Of a DNA stretch of 64,000 bases, positions 44,992 to 56,122 are shown piece after piece. The position numbers were made by a program, and so were the translations under genes. A model generated the notes under the pieces. The model searched no databases. It was not told the DNA's origin and was given only the letters and a program-made list of their open reading frames with translations. Position 1 is the stretch's first letter, and every line of letters starts with the position of its first letter. This stretch comes from Solanum dulcamara (taxonomy: Eukaryota; Streptophyta; Magnoliopsida; Solanales; Solanaceae), in NCBI RefSeq assembly GCF_947179165.1, contig NC_077245.1, positions 43,083,286 through 43,147,285 on the forward strand. Reading direction: 5' to 3'.

Positions 44992-47975
44992 TGTTACACC
45001 CCGCACTTCTGGACATCGAAACATGTTCCTAGTCTTCTTGAAAGTGTCTATGAGACCCCTACTATCACACACGTCAAACAACTCTAAGAAAAGAAGAATG
45101 TGATACCCCGTGAGAGGGAAGGTTGGAAATAGAGTCGTGAGAATACGGAATAAGTTGGAGGCCAGGAAATGAATCGTAGGACTTGATTTACCAACATAAG
45201 CTACTAAGTTAGAATTCTTATACACTTGAGTTACTTAAAGACATACCAAGCTTACATAGTATGGATTACACAAGTTCTTAAAGTAAGAGGAGATTACGAA
45301 CCCACACAAAAGAGAGGAGAAGGACACGTGGCAGACTAGGAAGGAGACACATGGAAGTAACTCAAGCAAGTAGGTGACCCACCTTCTTGGGGTTAATTAG
45401 GTAACCCACCTACTTAGGGGTGGGCCCCACCAAGGACACATGGCAGCCCCTCATTGGTTGTATGGTTGAGGTAGCCCAATAAGGGCTTGACACGTGTCAC
45501 CCTTAGGCGATGACATGTGTCACTTCCTAAGGAAAGGTATATCTATTCTAGTTGATGAATAAGTCATCATATTAAACATTTCCAATTAGAAAATCAGAGA
45601 AAACCAAAGAGAGAAAACGTTAGAGCAAAAGGATGCAACCATGGTTTAAGAGAAAACTAAGGTAAGTTTCCAAGTTTCTCCCCGTGAATTACTTACCTAC
45701 GGTGTTCCTTAACAAATTGGAGGTGTATATATGTGTCTTAGTATGACTACGGAACTATGTTTTCAGATTTACACTTGGAACAAACAAGAAAAAGTTGAAG
45801 GAAAACTTAGAAAGCCAAAAAGAGAGGGTTACGGGTTTGGTCCATAGAAAAGGTAAGACCCAATTTCATTCCGTAAATTAATTATTTAAGGTATATCAAA
45901 GTTGTATAATGATGTGTTATAACAATAAATTTCAATTTGGGGCAGCGGAGAAGTGGCACAAGCAGTCCGCGCAATTTCAGCAAGTTTGAAAAGTTTCTGA
46001 GTTGTAATTTGGAAGTTTGGCCAATTTCGGGTAAGGTAAGGTTTATCCTTTTAATTTGGACTTTATGGTGTTGTTATAGAGTGTGTTTTACTCCCTATAG
46101 GAGGTTTTAAATATGGAAATGTCATAGAAATGCTTGACGTTTGAAACAAATAAAATTGTAGTCGTCGAAGTAAAGTTTTGTGTTTATGGTGTACTGCTGC
46201 AGGTGTGTGGGGGTTTGTTGCAGGGACTAAATGTGTTATAAAAAGGGTGTAGGTGCTTATGGTTTCAGACACATGGATCCTCGTTTTGTATAATTAAAGG
46301 CCTTGTGAAATAAAGACTAGAAACCTATTTTGGTATTGTAATTTTCAGCAAGTTGGTTGGAGTTTATATTGTGTAATGTCGCCATGTTTTACTTGTAGAT
46401 GAGCTTCAGGTTGTTGTTGTTGTTTGGCTGTATAATTAGGTATGTAATTGGGAATTCGGATAGGGCATATTATAGAGGAGATGCTGCCCAATTTTCGTTA
46501 ACTCTTTAACTAGTTAAGGAACTAGTCGAGAAAGCGAGCGAAGGGTTGAGTTCTATGAATACTTATGGGTAGCCTCAGGTGTTGGAAAGCCAAGGGTTGT
46601 TAATACTTGTATTGATTTTATGTTACTTAGGTTAAAAGGACGATGAGATGAACGTAATAAGAAGTAACCCATAACAGGTATGTGAAGCTTCTCCTGACAT
46701 ATTTTTGGTATAGGTATGTAAAGCCTATTCTTTCTCTTCTTCTGGCATGTCTTAGTTGTAAGTTAAATATGGTACGAGATCCGGGGTAACTCCATCCTTG
46801 AAAATCTCATATTTACTTTTGAACATCGAACTCTTATAATAGTGAACTAGTTCCCTAGGAACGTATACATGTTAAAGAAATAATAACTATACAGACTCCT
46901 AGTCTGAGAGACTAAATGGCAACAAGTGCTTCTGAATTCATAAGCGGTTAGCATTACTGTAGTACATGTCTAGGGTCCCTGAGATCCTAACTGATATAGC
47001 CCCGAGTGACAGTTAGAGGGCACTTGACAATTACATTCCTACCTTGATCTCCTGGTGATAGTTCACTTGATGACTTCATTGAGTCTCAGATAATGATTTA
47101 AATTGTGTTTTGTTTCTCACTACTCTACTCGTGTATAATGTAACACTTCTTTCATCGCACCCGGGCCGGGAATAGTAATCGTGCACAATTCCACTACATT
47201 GTTCATCGCGCCCTCACTAGAGGGCCGGGTATATATGTATATATATGATGATGTGTTATAATAAGGAGGTGATGGTACTACAGATATGATTAACTGAATC
47301 CCAAATAAGGCTGGCTCTATTGAAAATTTACGCATACATGATTTTACTTTCCCAGGTATAAGTTGCTAATTTGATAATTTACCCCCTGCTTCTCTATTTT
47401 AGATATGCTTCTAGTTGTGTTATGTTATGTTTCACATACTCAGTACATATCTCGTACAGACCCCCTTCTATCGGGGGGGCTGCATTCTTGCCTGCAGGTA
47501 CAAATACAGGTTTTGGGAGTCTGTCAGCTTAGGATTCCGCTCAACTCATCTTTTGGTACTGACCACTGATGTATAAAACTGTTTTATCTATTCAGGGGTA
47601 CAGCGGGGGCCCTGTCCCGCCATATATTTTCATTAATATTGTTAGATGTCTGCAGACATGTATATATGGGTTGCGTATGTCAGTTGGTTCGGCTGGATCT
47701 GTGTGATATATGGTATATGTTATTATGTTATGGCAGCCTTGTCGGCTTGCATGCCCTTTCATATTATGATACAAATGAAAGAGACAACAAATATACAAAA
47801 TGTAATGACCCATGGGGGTTCTCATGCACGTATCAGGTTGTTTGTAGTCCGGTTTGACTACACTTAATTCATATGCATTACTTTGTTTATTGTTCGACTC
47901 GACCATATATGACAGACTTACATATGGGGGTTCAAATCGGACCCCAATCGTGGCCTACGGGGTTAGGTCGTGACA
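44992..47975 (+). repeat. 5' LTR of element B
   Basis: 2984 bp, TGTTACACCCCGCACTTCTG to GGTTAGGTCGTGACA. Promoter-like zone at 45320-45540 with GGACACGTGGCAG (CACGTG at 45325-45330), GACACGTGTCACC (CACGTG at 45491-45496), and AGTAGGTGACCCACCT inverted pairs. Two GGTAAG motifs follow (45660-45667 and 45851). Confidence 0.95.
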
Positions 47976-48461
47976 GAAGTGGTATCAGAGTAGTTAGTCC
48001 TTGGAGTGTCTGTAGACCTTGTCTAGTAGAGTCTTGATTATCAATGTGTTGCGCGCCACATCCATAAACAGTAAGCTACAGGACATTTAGGATGTTACCT
48101 TTCTTTCACATATGAGATCGTGCTTTAGATCTGAGTAATAGGAAAATTTCTTATACTAACCTTGGATCTTAACAGAAGGATGACACCAATAGAAGGAAGT
48201 AATTGACGTCATGGTAAGTTACGAAGCACACAAGTAAGTAAAGGCACAAAAGATAGCTGTTGTGTAAGGTATTGACATGTGATTGAAATGTAAAGTCAAA
48301 AACTGAAGGGAAAAGTAGACGGGAAAATGCAACAGATGCAGTTTGAAGTTGGACATACGAGGTAAGTCCAGTATTTTTATATTATTGCTGATGTTGAAAG
48401 CCCTATGTGGCTACTATATAAGATGATATTGAAAGCCCTGTGTGGCAGTGATATAATACGA

Positions 48462-48501
<40 letters not shown>

Positions 48502-50440
48502 TGGCCCTATGAGGCATTGTTGGTATTTTCTGCGTGCAGGTTGTGGGATAGTAAGAAGTGTAGAGGAAACTCTGCCGAAATTTTCCCAAAACATGAAAAA
48601 AGAAATAAAACATAGCTTTATAACATGTCTTGGAAATGGATACCGAGTAACTATATTATGCCAAATTAAAGATGTAAGAGGTACTCTTCATGTCGTCAAT
48701 AAGGGATACCTTTTTTACTTGGAGAAGTTTATTTCGGAGAAACAAAAGTCTATCTGAGCAATACAGTTCAGACCACAGTATCTCCAGCCGTAATTGTGCT
48801 GTAGAAAAAAAGAGAGAATATCAGGTTGAAGGGTAAAATGTCGAATAATTGAGCTTTAATTATTTTGAAAGTACCAAGCCCCCAACTCCTAATTGTAAGT
48901 TAGATAAGTTGTTTATAACTCGAGGATAAACTCCAAAGGAGACCAGGTAGGTCAAGTATTAAAAGAAGTGCGGTGATGCTTAAGAGATTCTAGTTTCTTC
49001 CAAAAATGGTTGGAAAATGGTTTATGATAACAGTTTATAGCCCTCTACCGACTAAATGGGGAAAGAGCTTCGAACAGAAGCACCTCAATGAGATGTCAGT
49101 AACTGAATATGAGTATAAACTAAATGGTAGATATGTAAGTATGAATTGAACGGTGTGATACAAGTATACAGTGATAAAGTGGGACCACTAGTAAGGTGTA
49201 CTTGATATACGTTGACTAAGTTAAAAGCCTGTGTTGGGTACACAGTAAGGGTAAGGGCTATAAGGTATAAAGGAGTAATGCGCGTACACAACGTCGCTCC
49301 AAAAATAATGGAACTCTTAAGAGACAAAGACGACAAACTTAAGGAATAAATGGCACAGCTTCCATTCATCCCCCCCCCAAAAAAAACAAAGTATATAGGT
49401 TGTGGAAGCCACTTCTTCAAGAGGACCTTGGACAATGAATATCAGAATACAATTGTTGCCTAGTTAAAGGAAAACATGGAATGGCTACACGTGTATATTA
49501 ACTTTTTATAAAGATAAGTAGAATGTGGCCTTAGATGAGTTGTTTCTTGGGTCACATTATTCAAAGTACAAATTAGTAGATGGAATATCACATCAGGTAT
49601 GGAAAGGTTCTCATCACTACGCGATATAGCCAAGATTCCGTAAGTGGGTAATCAAACTATAAAATTGGAAGGAAGATGAGGACATGATACAGTACTAAGA
49701 AGATTGGGGGAGGAGACTGAATGAATTTAAAACTGGGCATAGAGACGGAGAGCAATGTATAAGTAGACAAAAGTATAAGTACCCTCTAAAGGGGGGGGGG
49801 AGCCACTGAGCAAATTGCAAGAGTAAGGTGGAGGCAACTGATGTGACAACGTATTTAAGATAGATGTCTAAAATTCAACAAGATACCTTGCTGAACCAAG
49901 TTAGAAAGATCGGGAAGCCACCAGTAATTGGACAGAAGTTAGAATGCTATATAAGGTAGTGTTAGGAAGTTTTAACAAGATCTTGAATGACATAACACTA
50001 GAAGATGAGTGCGTATAAAAAGAAAAGGATATAGCAATAAAAGGATATCGAATAACTCAAGAGACACTACGAAGGATAATGACATCATGTTGGGTCAAAA
50101 GCCAAGATGTTGGCTATAGAGTTGGTCGCAAATGATATGCGATAGATAAATAACCAAGGAAAGGGAATAGAGAACCTCATATGATAGGAGATGAGAACAG
50201 CAAAGAGTAAATATGGGAAATGGAAGGAGTATAATGGAACGGGAAAAATAAGCTCCAATATGAGTGAGATGTGTACTGTAGAATGAACTAGGAGACGAAA
50301 GGACTACGTCTACCTCCTACAGGTTGCGTCAGAATGGTCGTGCAACCTACAAATATAGATATATAAACATTAGGTTAAGTGAGTAAGTACAAGATAAAAG
50401 ATATAGGGACTCAATAATGACAATACCGTTATGGAACTAA
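47976..50440 (+). other. Non-coding internal domain of element B, shared with A and C
   Basis: PBS TGGTATCAGAGT, then leader GTAGAGTCTTGATTATCAATG and the same order of blocks as in C: the GAGGATG/GGATGACA block, the GTGAGGCACTG block, ATTTTCCCAAAA and ATAAATGGCACAG, with local insertions. A tandem duplication of a GAAAGCCCTRTGTGGC unit is at 48393-48450, followed by an (AT)n(GT)n run at 48462-48501. No coding frame on the sense strand. Confidence 0.85.
48462..48501. repeat. Compound (AT)n(GT)n microsatellite in element B
   Basis: A run of AT followed directly by about ten GT units. C has only an AT run at the corresponding place (43170-43198), and A only a short one, so the GT part arose in B or its lineage. 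Confidence 0.95.
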
Positions 50441-50573
50441 GGATCTACCCCTATATCGGTTGCAAGGTAATAGAGGAAAGGGCCAGGCAAAATATGAACA
50501 CTAGTGAGAGAACGCTAAGGTAAATCTTGGGCCCATTTGAGTGCCCAATACATTACTATAACGCTTACCACAA

Positions 50574-50692
50574 AACGCGACACTAAGACTTCCCAGGGAG
50601 GTCACCCATCCCAGTATTACTCTCGCCCAAGCATGCTTAACTTTGAAATTCTGGTGGAATTTAGTGCGTTAGGGATGGTATGATCGCGCGAG
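50574..50692 (-). rRNA. 5S rRNA-like pseudogene inside element B
   Basis: On the minus strand the sequence opens with the GCGATCATACC start of plant 5S rRNA and keeps AAGTTAAGCATGCTTGGGCG, AGAGTAATACTGGGATGGGT and GACCTCCCTGGGAAGTC, ending near GTGTCGC. This covers nearly the full 119-120 nt. The A-box region (AAGTTAAGCATGCTTGGGC) and the C-box region (GATGGGTGACC) of the internal promoter are nearly intact, with one extra C in CTCCCTGGG. Central bases (CCCTAACGCACTAAATTCCA) differ from the functional gene. It lies antisense to B. Cassandra TRIM elements are known to carry 5S sequence in their LTRs, but no Cassandra-like LTR is visible around this copy. Confidence 0.93.
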
Positions 50693-51160
50693 ATGGAATA
50701 ATCCGAACTAGTGGCGGGGAAACGACATGAGACCATGTACCCAGAGTATTATAAGATACGTTAAGGGAGTTGGAAAAAGGGTTTGAGCAAAACAAACACG
50801 ATTAGCTGATTACTAACCGATGGCACACTTGCATGCCATAGTTTCTCAAGACAATACCAGATTATGATAGGCAAACCACAGAACGGTTATATGGGCCAGT
50901 GGGTGAAGGAATTTCGACACCACTTGGCAACCAACACTGGGGGCCAAAGAGCAAAACCCAAAAGGTAAGGGTACCCTTTGATGTCATTTATAGAAGGCAG
51001 GAAGTAATACACCAGGTCGAAGATTCCACAATATGACCTGGGCTACAAGACCTACTTCACACTCTAGCGCCAGATGACTCTAGAGGGAATGTTACCTGTG
51101 GATTAACGATATTAGCCCATACTCCTTCAATCAACGACTACCTACTCAATCGAGAAGGTG
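50693..51160. other. Unassigned part of element B internal region
   Basis: Short broken frames only. It probably corresponds to the RNase H to integrase part of a pol gene, but I cannot confirm a motif. The flanking 50441-50573 also has no recognised content. Confidence 0.35.
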
Positions 51161-52157
51161 TAAAATTATAGAGTAAAAGAGTGGTAGGATCTTATGGAGT
51201 CCCCATAGCTACTATCCCAGACGAAGGAATCCAAGTTACAGGTAACTACCGAAGGTCAGTCTACAAAGAAACTGAGAATACAGATAAGTCTTCGTACACT
51301 ACTTCACCCTCAGACTGATGGATGGACTAGGTCTACTAGCAACATGGTAGACGATATGTTCCGGGCCTATGCGGTTGGCCCTAAAGGTGGCTTGGACAAT
51401 TGCCTACCACCTGGCAGGAATACTTATGATACTAACTATCATTCTAGTATCTGAATGGGCCTATACGAGACTTTAGGTGCCAGACAGTGTGGGTCACCAA
51501 TTGATTGGTTTGGTGTTGGTAAAATAGAACTAATAAGACCAGACGTGGTAAACTAAGCGGTATAGAAAGTAAAGTTGTTCAGGGAAAATTATTAGTTGTC
51601 TAAAGTCAATAGAAGCTATATGCAAACAGTTAACATCGCTCTTTGGAAATTTAATTGACCGACTGGGTGCCTTTAAAGGTGCCACCCATGAAAGGAGTAA
51701 TGAAGTTTGGAAAAAAAAAGGGAAAACCAAGCGCGAGATACATTGGTCTTTATCAGATCATGTGTAGAAAAGGCAAAGTTACCTACGAAGTGGCCCTACT
51801 ATCTGGTTTAAAAACAATACCCCTAGACTTCCACCCGTCAATGTCCTGTGACGGTATAAGTGAACCCTTCCAGAATTTTCTCCATGGATAAAGTCACGTG
51901 ATAAAGGAATTATCCTACGAAGAGCAATCTATTACCATCCTAAATCGACAGATTAGACGATCGTGGATTAAGACGTGATTTCCGTTAAAATATTGTGGCA
52001 AACAAAAACCAAAAAGGTCAAAAAGGAGATATCCGTACTTGTTCACCATATGCCAAAGGTAATCTAATCTCCTAACTAATTGAGACGGCGAGTAACAGAA
52101 ACCCCCAAAATCCTCGTAAAACCCTATAAGCCGAGTTAACATTCGAGGACGAATGTT
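51161..52157 (+). pseudogene. Integrase and chromodomain remnant of element B
   Basis: Blocks in order: YGVPIATIPDEGIQVTGNY (usual ISDRGTQFT; the catalytic Asp of that motif is shifted to PDEG), HPQTD-like pieces near 51306, a GRRCRSPIGWF-like block near 51475 reading TVWVTN or GSPIDWFGVGK by frame, then at 51655-51891 VPLKVPPMKGVMKFGKKKGK and PSARYIGLYQIMCRKGKVTY (GPY module with Leu for Pro), SYEEQSITILNRQI and RRYPYLFTICQ near 52024-52054. Multiple stops. It shows that B came from a chromovirus with an integrase-linked chromodomain. No gag, RT or RNase H is seen. Confidence 0.85.
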
Positions 52158-52173
52158 TTAAAGGGGGGAAAGA

Positions 52174-54595
52174 TGTTACACCCTGCACTTTTGGACCTTG
52201 AAATATGTTCCTAGTCTTCTTTAAAGTGGCCATAAGACCCTACTGTCCACACACGTCAAACAACTCTAAGTATAGAAGAATGTGACACACCGTGAGAGAG
52301 AAGGTTAGAAATAGAGTCGTGAGAATCCGAAATGAGTTCGAGGCCAAGAAATGAATCGTAGGACTTGATTTACCTACGTAAGCTACTAAGTTAGAATTCT
52401 TATACACTTGAGTTACTTAAAGACATACCAAGCTTATGTAGCATGGATTACACGTGTTCTTAAAGTAAGAGGAGATTACGAACCCATACGGAAGAGAGGA
52501 GAAGGACACGTGGCAGCCTAGGTAGGATACACATGGCAGAACCTCAAGAAATAAGGTGACCCACCTTCTTGGGGTCAAGTAGGTGACCCACCTACTTGGG
52601 GGTGGGCCCACCAAGGACACGTGGCAGCCCCTCATTGGTTGCATGGTTGAGGTGGCCTAATAAGGGCTTGACACATGTCACCCTTCACTTCCTAAGGGAA
52701 AGTATATCTATTCTATTTTATGACTAAGTCATCATATTAAACATTTCCAATTAGAAAATAAGAGAAAACCAAAGAGAGAAAACGTTAGAGCAAAAGGAGG
52801 CAGCCATGGTTTAAGAGAAAACTTAGGTAAATTTCCAAGTTTCTCCCCATGAATTACTTACCTACGGTGTTCCTTAACCATGTGGAGGTATATATATGTG
52901 TCTTAGTATTCCTACGGAACCATGTTTTCATATTTACACTTGGAACAAACAAGAAAAAGTTGAAGGAAAACTTAGAAAGCCAAAAAGAGAGGGTTACGGG
53001 TTTGGTCCATAGAAAAGGTAAGGCCCAATTTTGTTCTGTGAATTATTTATTTAAGGTATAGAACAGTTGTATAATGATGTTTTATAACAATAAATTCCGA
53101 TTTGGGGCAGCGGAGAAGTGGCACAAATAGTCTGCAACTTTCAGCACTTTAAGGGGGTTTACGAAGTTAATTTTCAGCAAGTTTGGGAAGCCGTTTGTTA
53201 AGGTATGGATTGGTGCTATTCTCCCTCATTTTGGTAAGGGTTTGGAAATTATATTAAGGTTTTAATAATGAAAAATCATGGATTGGAGCAGCACCAAATA
53301 GAAAATAACCAGTCCGCGCGATTTCAGCAAGTTGAAAAGTTTCCAAGTTGCAATTTGGCAGTTTGGCCAATTTTGGGTAAGGTAAGGTTTTTCCTTTCAA
53401 TTTGGAATTTATGGTCTTGTTATGGAGTATTTTATATGCCCTATAGGTTGCTGGAAATATGGAAATATCATATAAACGCTTGACGTTCGAAACAAACTAA
53501 ATTGGAATGGCAATAATTGAATTATCGTCGAAGTAAAGTGTTGTGTTTGTGGTGTACTGCTGCAGGTGTTTGGGGGTTTGTTGAAGGGACTAAATGTGCT
53601 CTAAAAGGGGTGTGGGTGCTGCTAGTTTCATATACACAACCCCTCATTTCGTATAATTAAAGGCCTTGTGAAATAAAGCCTAGAAACCTACTTTGGTATT
53701 GTAATTTTCAGCAAGTTGGTTGGAGTTTATATTGTGTAATGTCTCCATATTTTACTTATAGATGAGCTGCAGGTTGTTGTTTTTGGTTGTCTGTAGTAAT
53801 TAGGTATGTAATTGGGAATTCGGATAGGGCATATTATAGGGAGATGCTATCCGATTTTCGTTAACTCTTTAACTAGTTAAGGAACTAGTCGAGAAAGCGA
53901 GCGAAGGGTTGAGTTCTATGAATACTTATGGATAGCCTAAGGTGCTGGAAAGTCAAGGGTTGTTAATACTTGTATTTCTTTTATGTTACTTAGGTTGAAA
54001 GGATGATGAGACAAATATGATAAGAAGTAAGCCGTAACAGGTGTGTGAAGCTTCTCTTGGCATGTTTTTGGTATAGGTATGTAAAGCCTATTCTTTGTCT
54101 TCTTCTGGCATGTCTTAGTTGTAAGTTAAATATGATACGAGCTCTGGGGTAACTCCATCCTTGAACATCTCTTATTTACTTTTGAACATCGAACTCTTAT
54201 AATAGTGAACTAGTTCCCTGGGAACTTATATATGTTAAAGAAATAATAACTATACAGTCTCCTAGTCTGAGAGACTAAATGACAACAAGTGCTTCTGAAT
54301 TCATAAGCGGTTAGCATTACTGTAGTACATGTCTAGGGTCCCTGAGATCCTAACTGATATATCCCCGAGTGACAGTTAGAGGGCACTTGACAATTACATT
54401 TCTTCCCTGATCTATAGGTGATAGTTCACTTGATGACTTCATTGAGTCTCAGATAATGATTTAAATTGTGTTTTGTTTCTCACTACTCTACTCATGTATA
54501 CTGTAACATTTCTTTTATCGTGCCCGGGTCGGGAATAGTAATCATGCACAATTCTACTGCATTGTTCATCGCTCCCTTACTAGAGGGCCGGGTAC

Positions 54596-54636
<41 letters not shown>

Positions 54637-55304
54637 AATATATTGTAATAAGGAGGTGATGGTACTACAGATATGATTCACCGGATCCCTAATAGGGCCG
54701 GCTATATCGAAAATTTAAGCATACATGATTTTACTTTCCCTGGTATAAGTTGTTGATTTGATAATTTACCCCCTGCTTCTCTATTTTAGATATGCTTCCA
54801 GTTGTGTTATGTTATGTTTCACATACTCAGTACATATCTCGTATAGACCCCCTTCTCTCGGGGGGACTGCGTTCATGCCCACAGGCATAGATATAGGTTT
54901 TTGGAGTCCGTTAGCTTAGAATTCCGCTCAGCTCAGCTGGAAGAGGCTCTATTGTATCGGAGCCTAGCTTTTGGTACTGACCACTGATGTATAGAACGAT
55001 TTTGTCTATTCAGGGGTACGGTGGGGGCCCTATCCCGCCATATGCTGTCATTAATATTGTTAGAGGTCTTATCGTCTTGCATGCCCTTTCATATTATGAT
55101 ACAAATGAAAGAGGCAACAAATATACAAAATGTTATGACCCATGGGGGTTCTCATACACGTATCAGGTTTTTTGTAGTCTGGTTTGACTATACTTAATTC
55201 ATATGCATTACATTATTTATTATTCGACTCGACCATAGTTGATAGACTTGTATATGGGGGTTCAGATCGGACCCAGTCGCAGCCTACGGGGTTAGGTCGT
55301 GACA
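52174..55304 (+). repeat. 3' LTR of element B
   Basis: 3131 bp, about 150 longer than the 5' LTR. The difference is mainly an extra block near 53120-53310 with LTR-like phrases (CAGCACTTTAAGG, TTTCAGCAAGTTTGGGAAGC, a second GGAGCAGCACCAAAT), absent from the 5' copy. The TA run at 54597-54633 is also longer than in the 5' LTR (47227-47246). Confidence 0.94.
54597..54633. repeat. (TA)n microsatellite in the B 3' LTR
   Basis: A TA run after GGGCCGGGTACG. The 5' LTR has a much shorter, interrupted version, so the difference arose after insertion or during reverse transcription. Confidence 0.9.
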
Positions 55305-56122
55305 GAAGCGGGTGAGAAGAATGCAAGGGCAAGATGGAAACAAAGGATACTACAATATAGTAGGCATGGATGTATAAACTTCAAGAAGATCCCGTGTTGA
55401 AGTAAGTTAGAAGGGATGAAAGCCAACAATAATGGGATAGAAGTCAGAATGGTATTTAAGGCGGTGTCAAGAAGTTTTTGGCAAAATCCTGCATGATATA
55501 ATGTTAGAAGATGGGTGTGTATATAAAAGAAAGGGTACGACTAGGAAAGGGTGTTGAATAACTCAAGAGATCATGTGAAGTATAACGATACCATGCGGGG
55601 TCAAAATCCAAGATGTTGGCTATAGTATTGGTTGTAAATTATGCTGCAACACATAAATAACCAAGGAAAAAGGACAGCAATCCTTCTATGATTGGAAGTG
55701 AGAAGAGAAAGAAGTGAATAAAAGAAAAGAAGGAAGTATGATAAGATGTGACAAGCGAGTTTCAATGTGAATGAGGTAGGTGAAGTAGAATGAACCCGGA
55801 GACGAAGATACCACGTCCACCTCATACAAGTTGTAATGGCAGGGTTATGCAACCTATGAATATGTATGTGTTACATATAAGGCAAGTGAGTAAGTACGTG
55901 GTAAAAAGAATAAGGGTTCAATAAGGACAATACAGTTATAACATTTTGGATACGTTACAGAGAGGTAGAGAAGAGATATCCATACTTGTTCCCTATATCC
56001 AAATGTAGTCTAAACTCCTAAAAGGATTGGAAGACAATGGTTATAGAGAACTCCCGAAATCCTTGTAAAACCCTATAAGTCGAGTCAATATTCAAGGATG
56101 AATGTTCTAAAGGGGGGAAGAA
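55305..56122 (+). other. Internal domain of element C, part 2, with pol end and PPT
   Basis: It resumes with GAAGCGGGTGAGAAGAATGC after B, matches A at about 33240-34060 on the other strand, and contains only the last codons of pol (KRYPYLFPIS). TCAAGGATGAATG and CTAAAGGGGGGAAGAA (PPT) precede the 3' LTR. Confidence 0.9.

Larger units (their letters stand above)
44992..55304 (+). mobile_element. Element B: gypsy-derived element nested in C, with pol remnant
   Basis: 10,313 bp with an exact 5-bp duplication GAAGC (44987-44991 and 55305-55309). 5' LTR 44992-47975, PBS 47980-47991, internal 47976-52173 (4198 bases), PPT 52158-52173, 3' LTR 52174-55304. The first 2.5 kb of the internal region match the non-coding domain of A and C. 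The rest holds an antisense 5S rRNA-like sequence and broken integrase/chromodomain frames. It inserted after C was in place, so it is the younger insertion of the two. Confidence 0.96.

Noticed and set aside
47639..47867. Overlapping plus-strand ORFs in the B 5' LTR
   Set aside because: They lie in the last part of an LTR. The 3' LTR (55055-55190) carries a deletion and different frames here.
50574..50692. A functional 5S rRNA gene
   Set aside because: The middle of the molecule differs strongly from the functional gene, there is an extra base in the C-box region and no tandem 5S spacer, so it is a pseudogene or captured copy.
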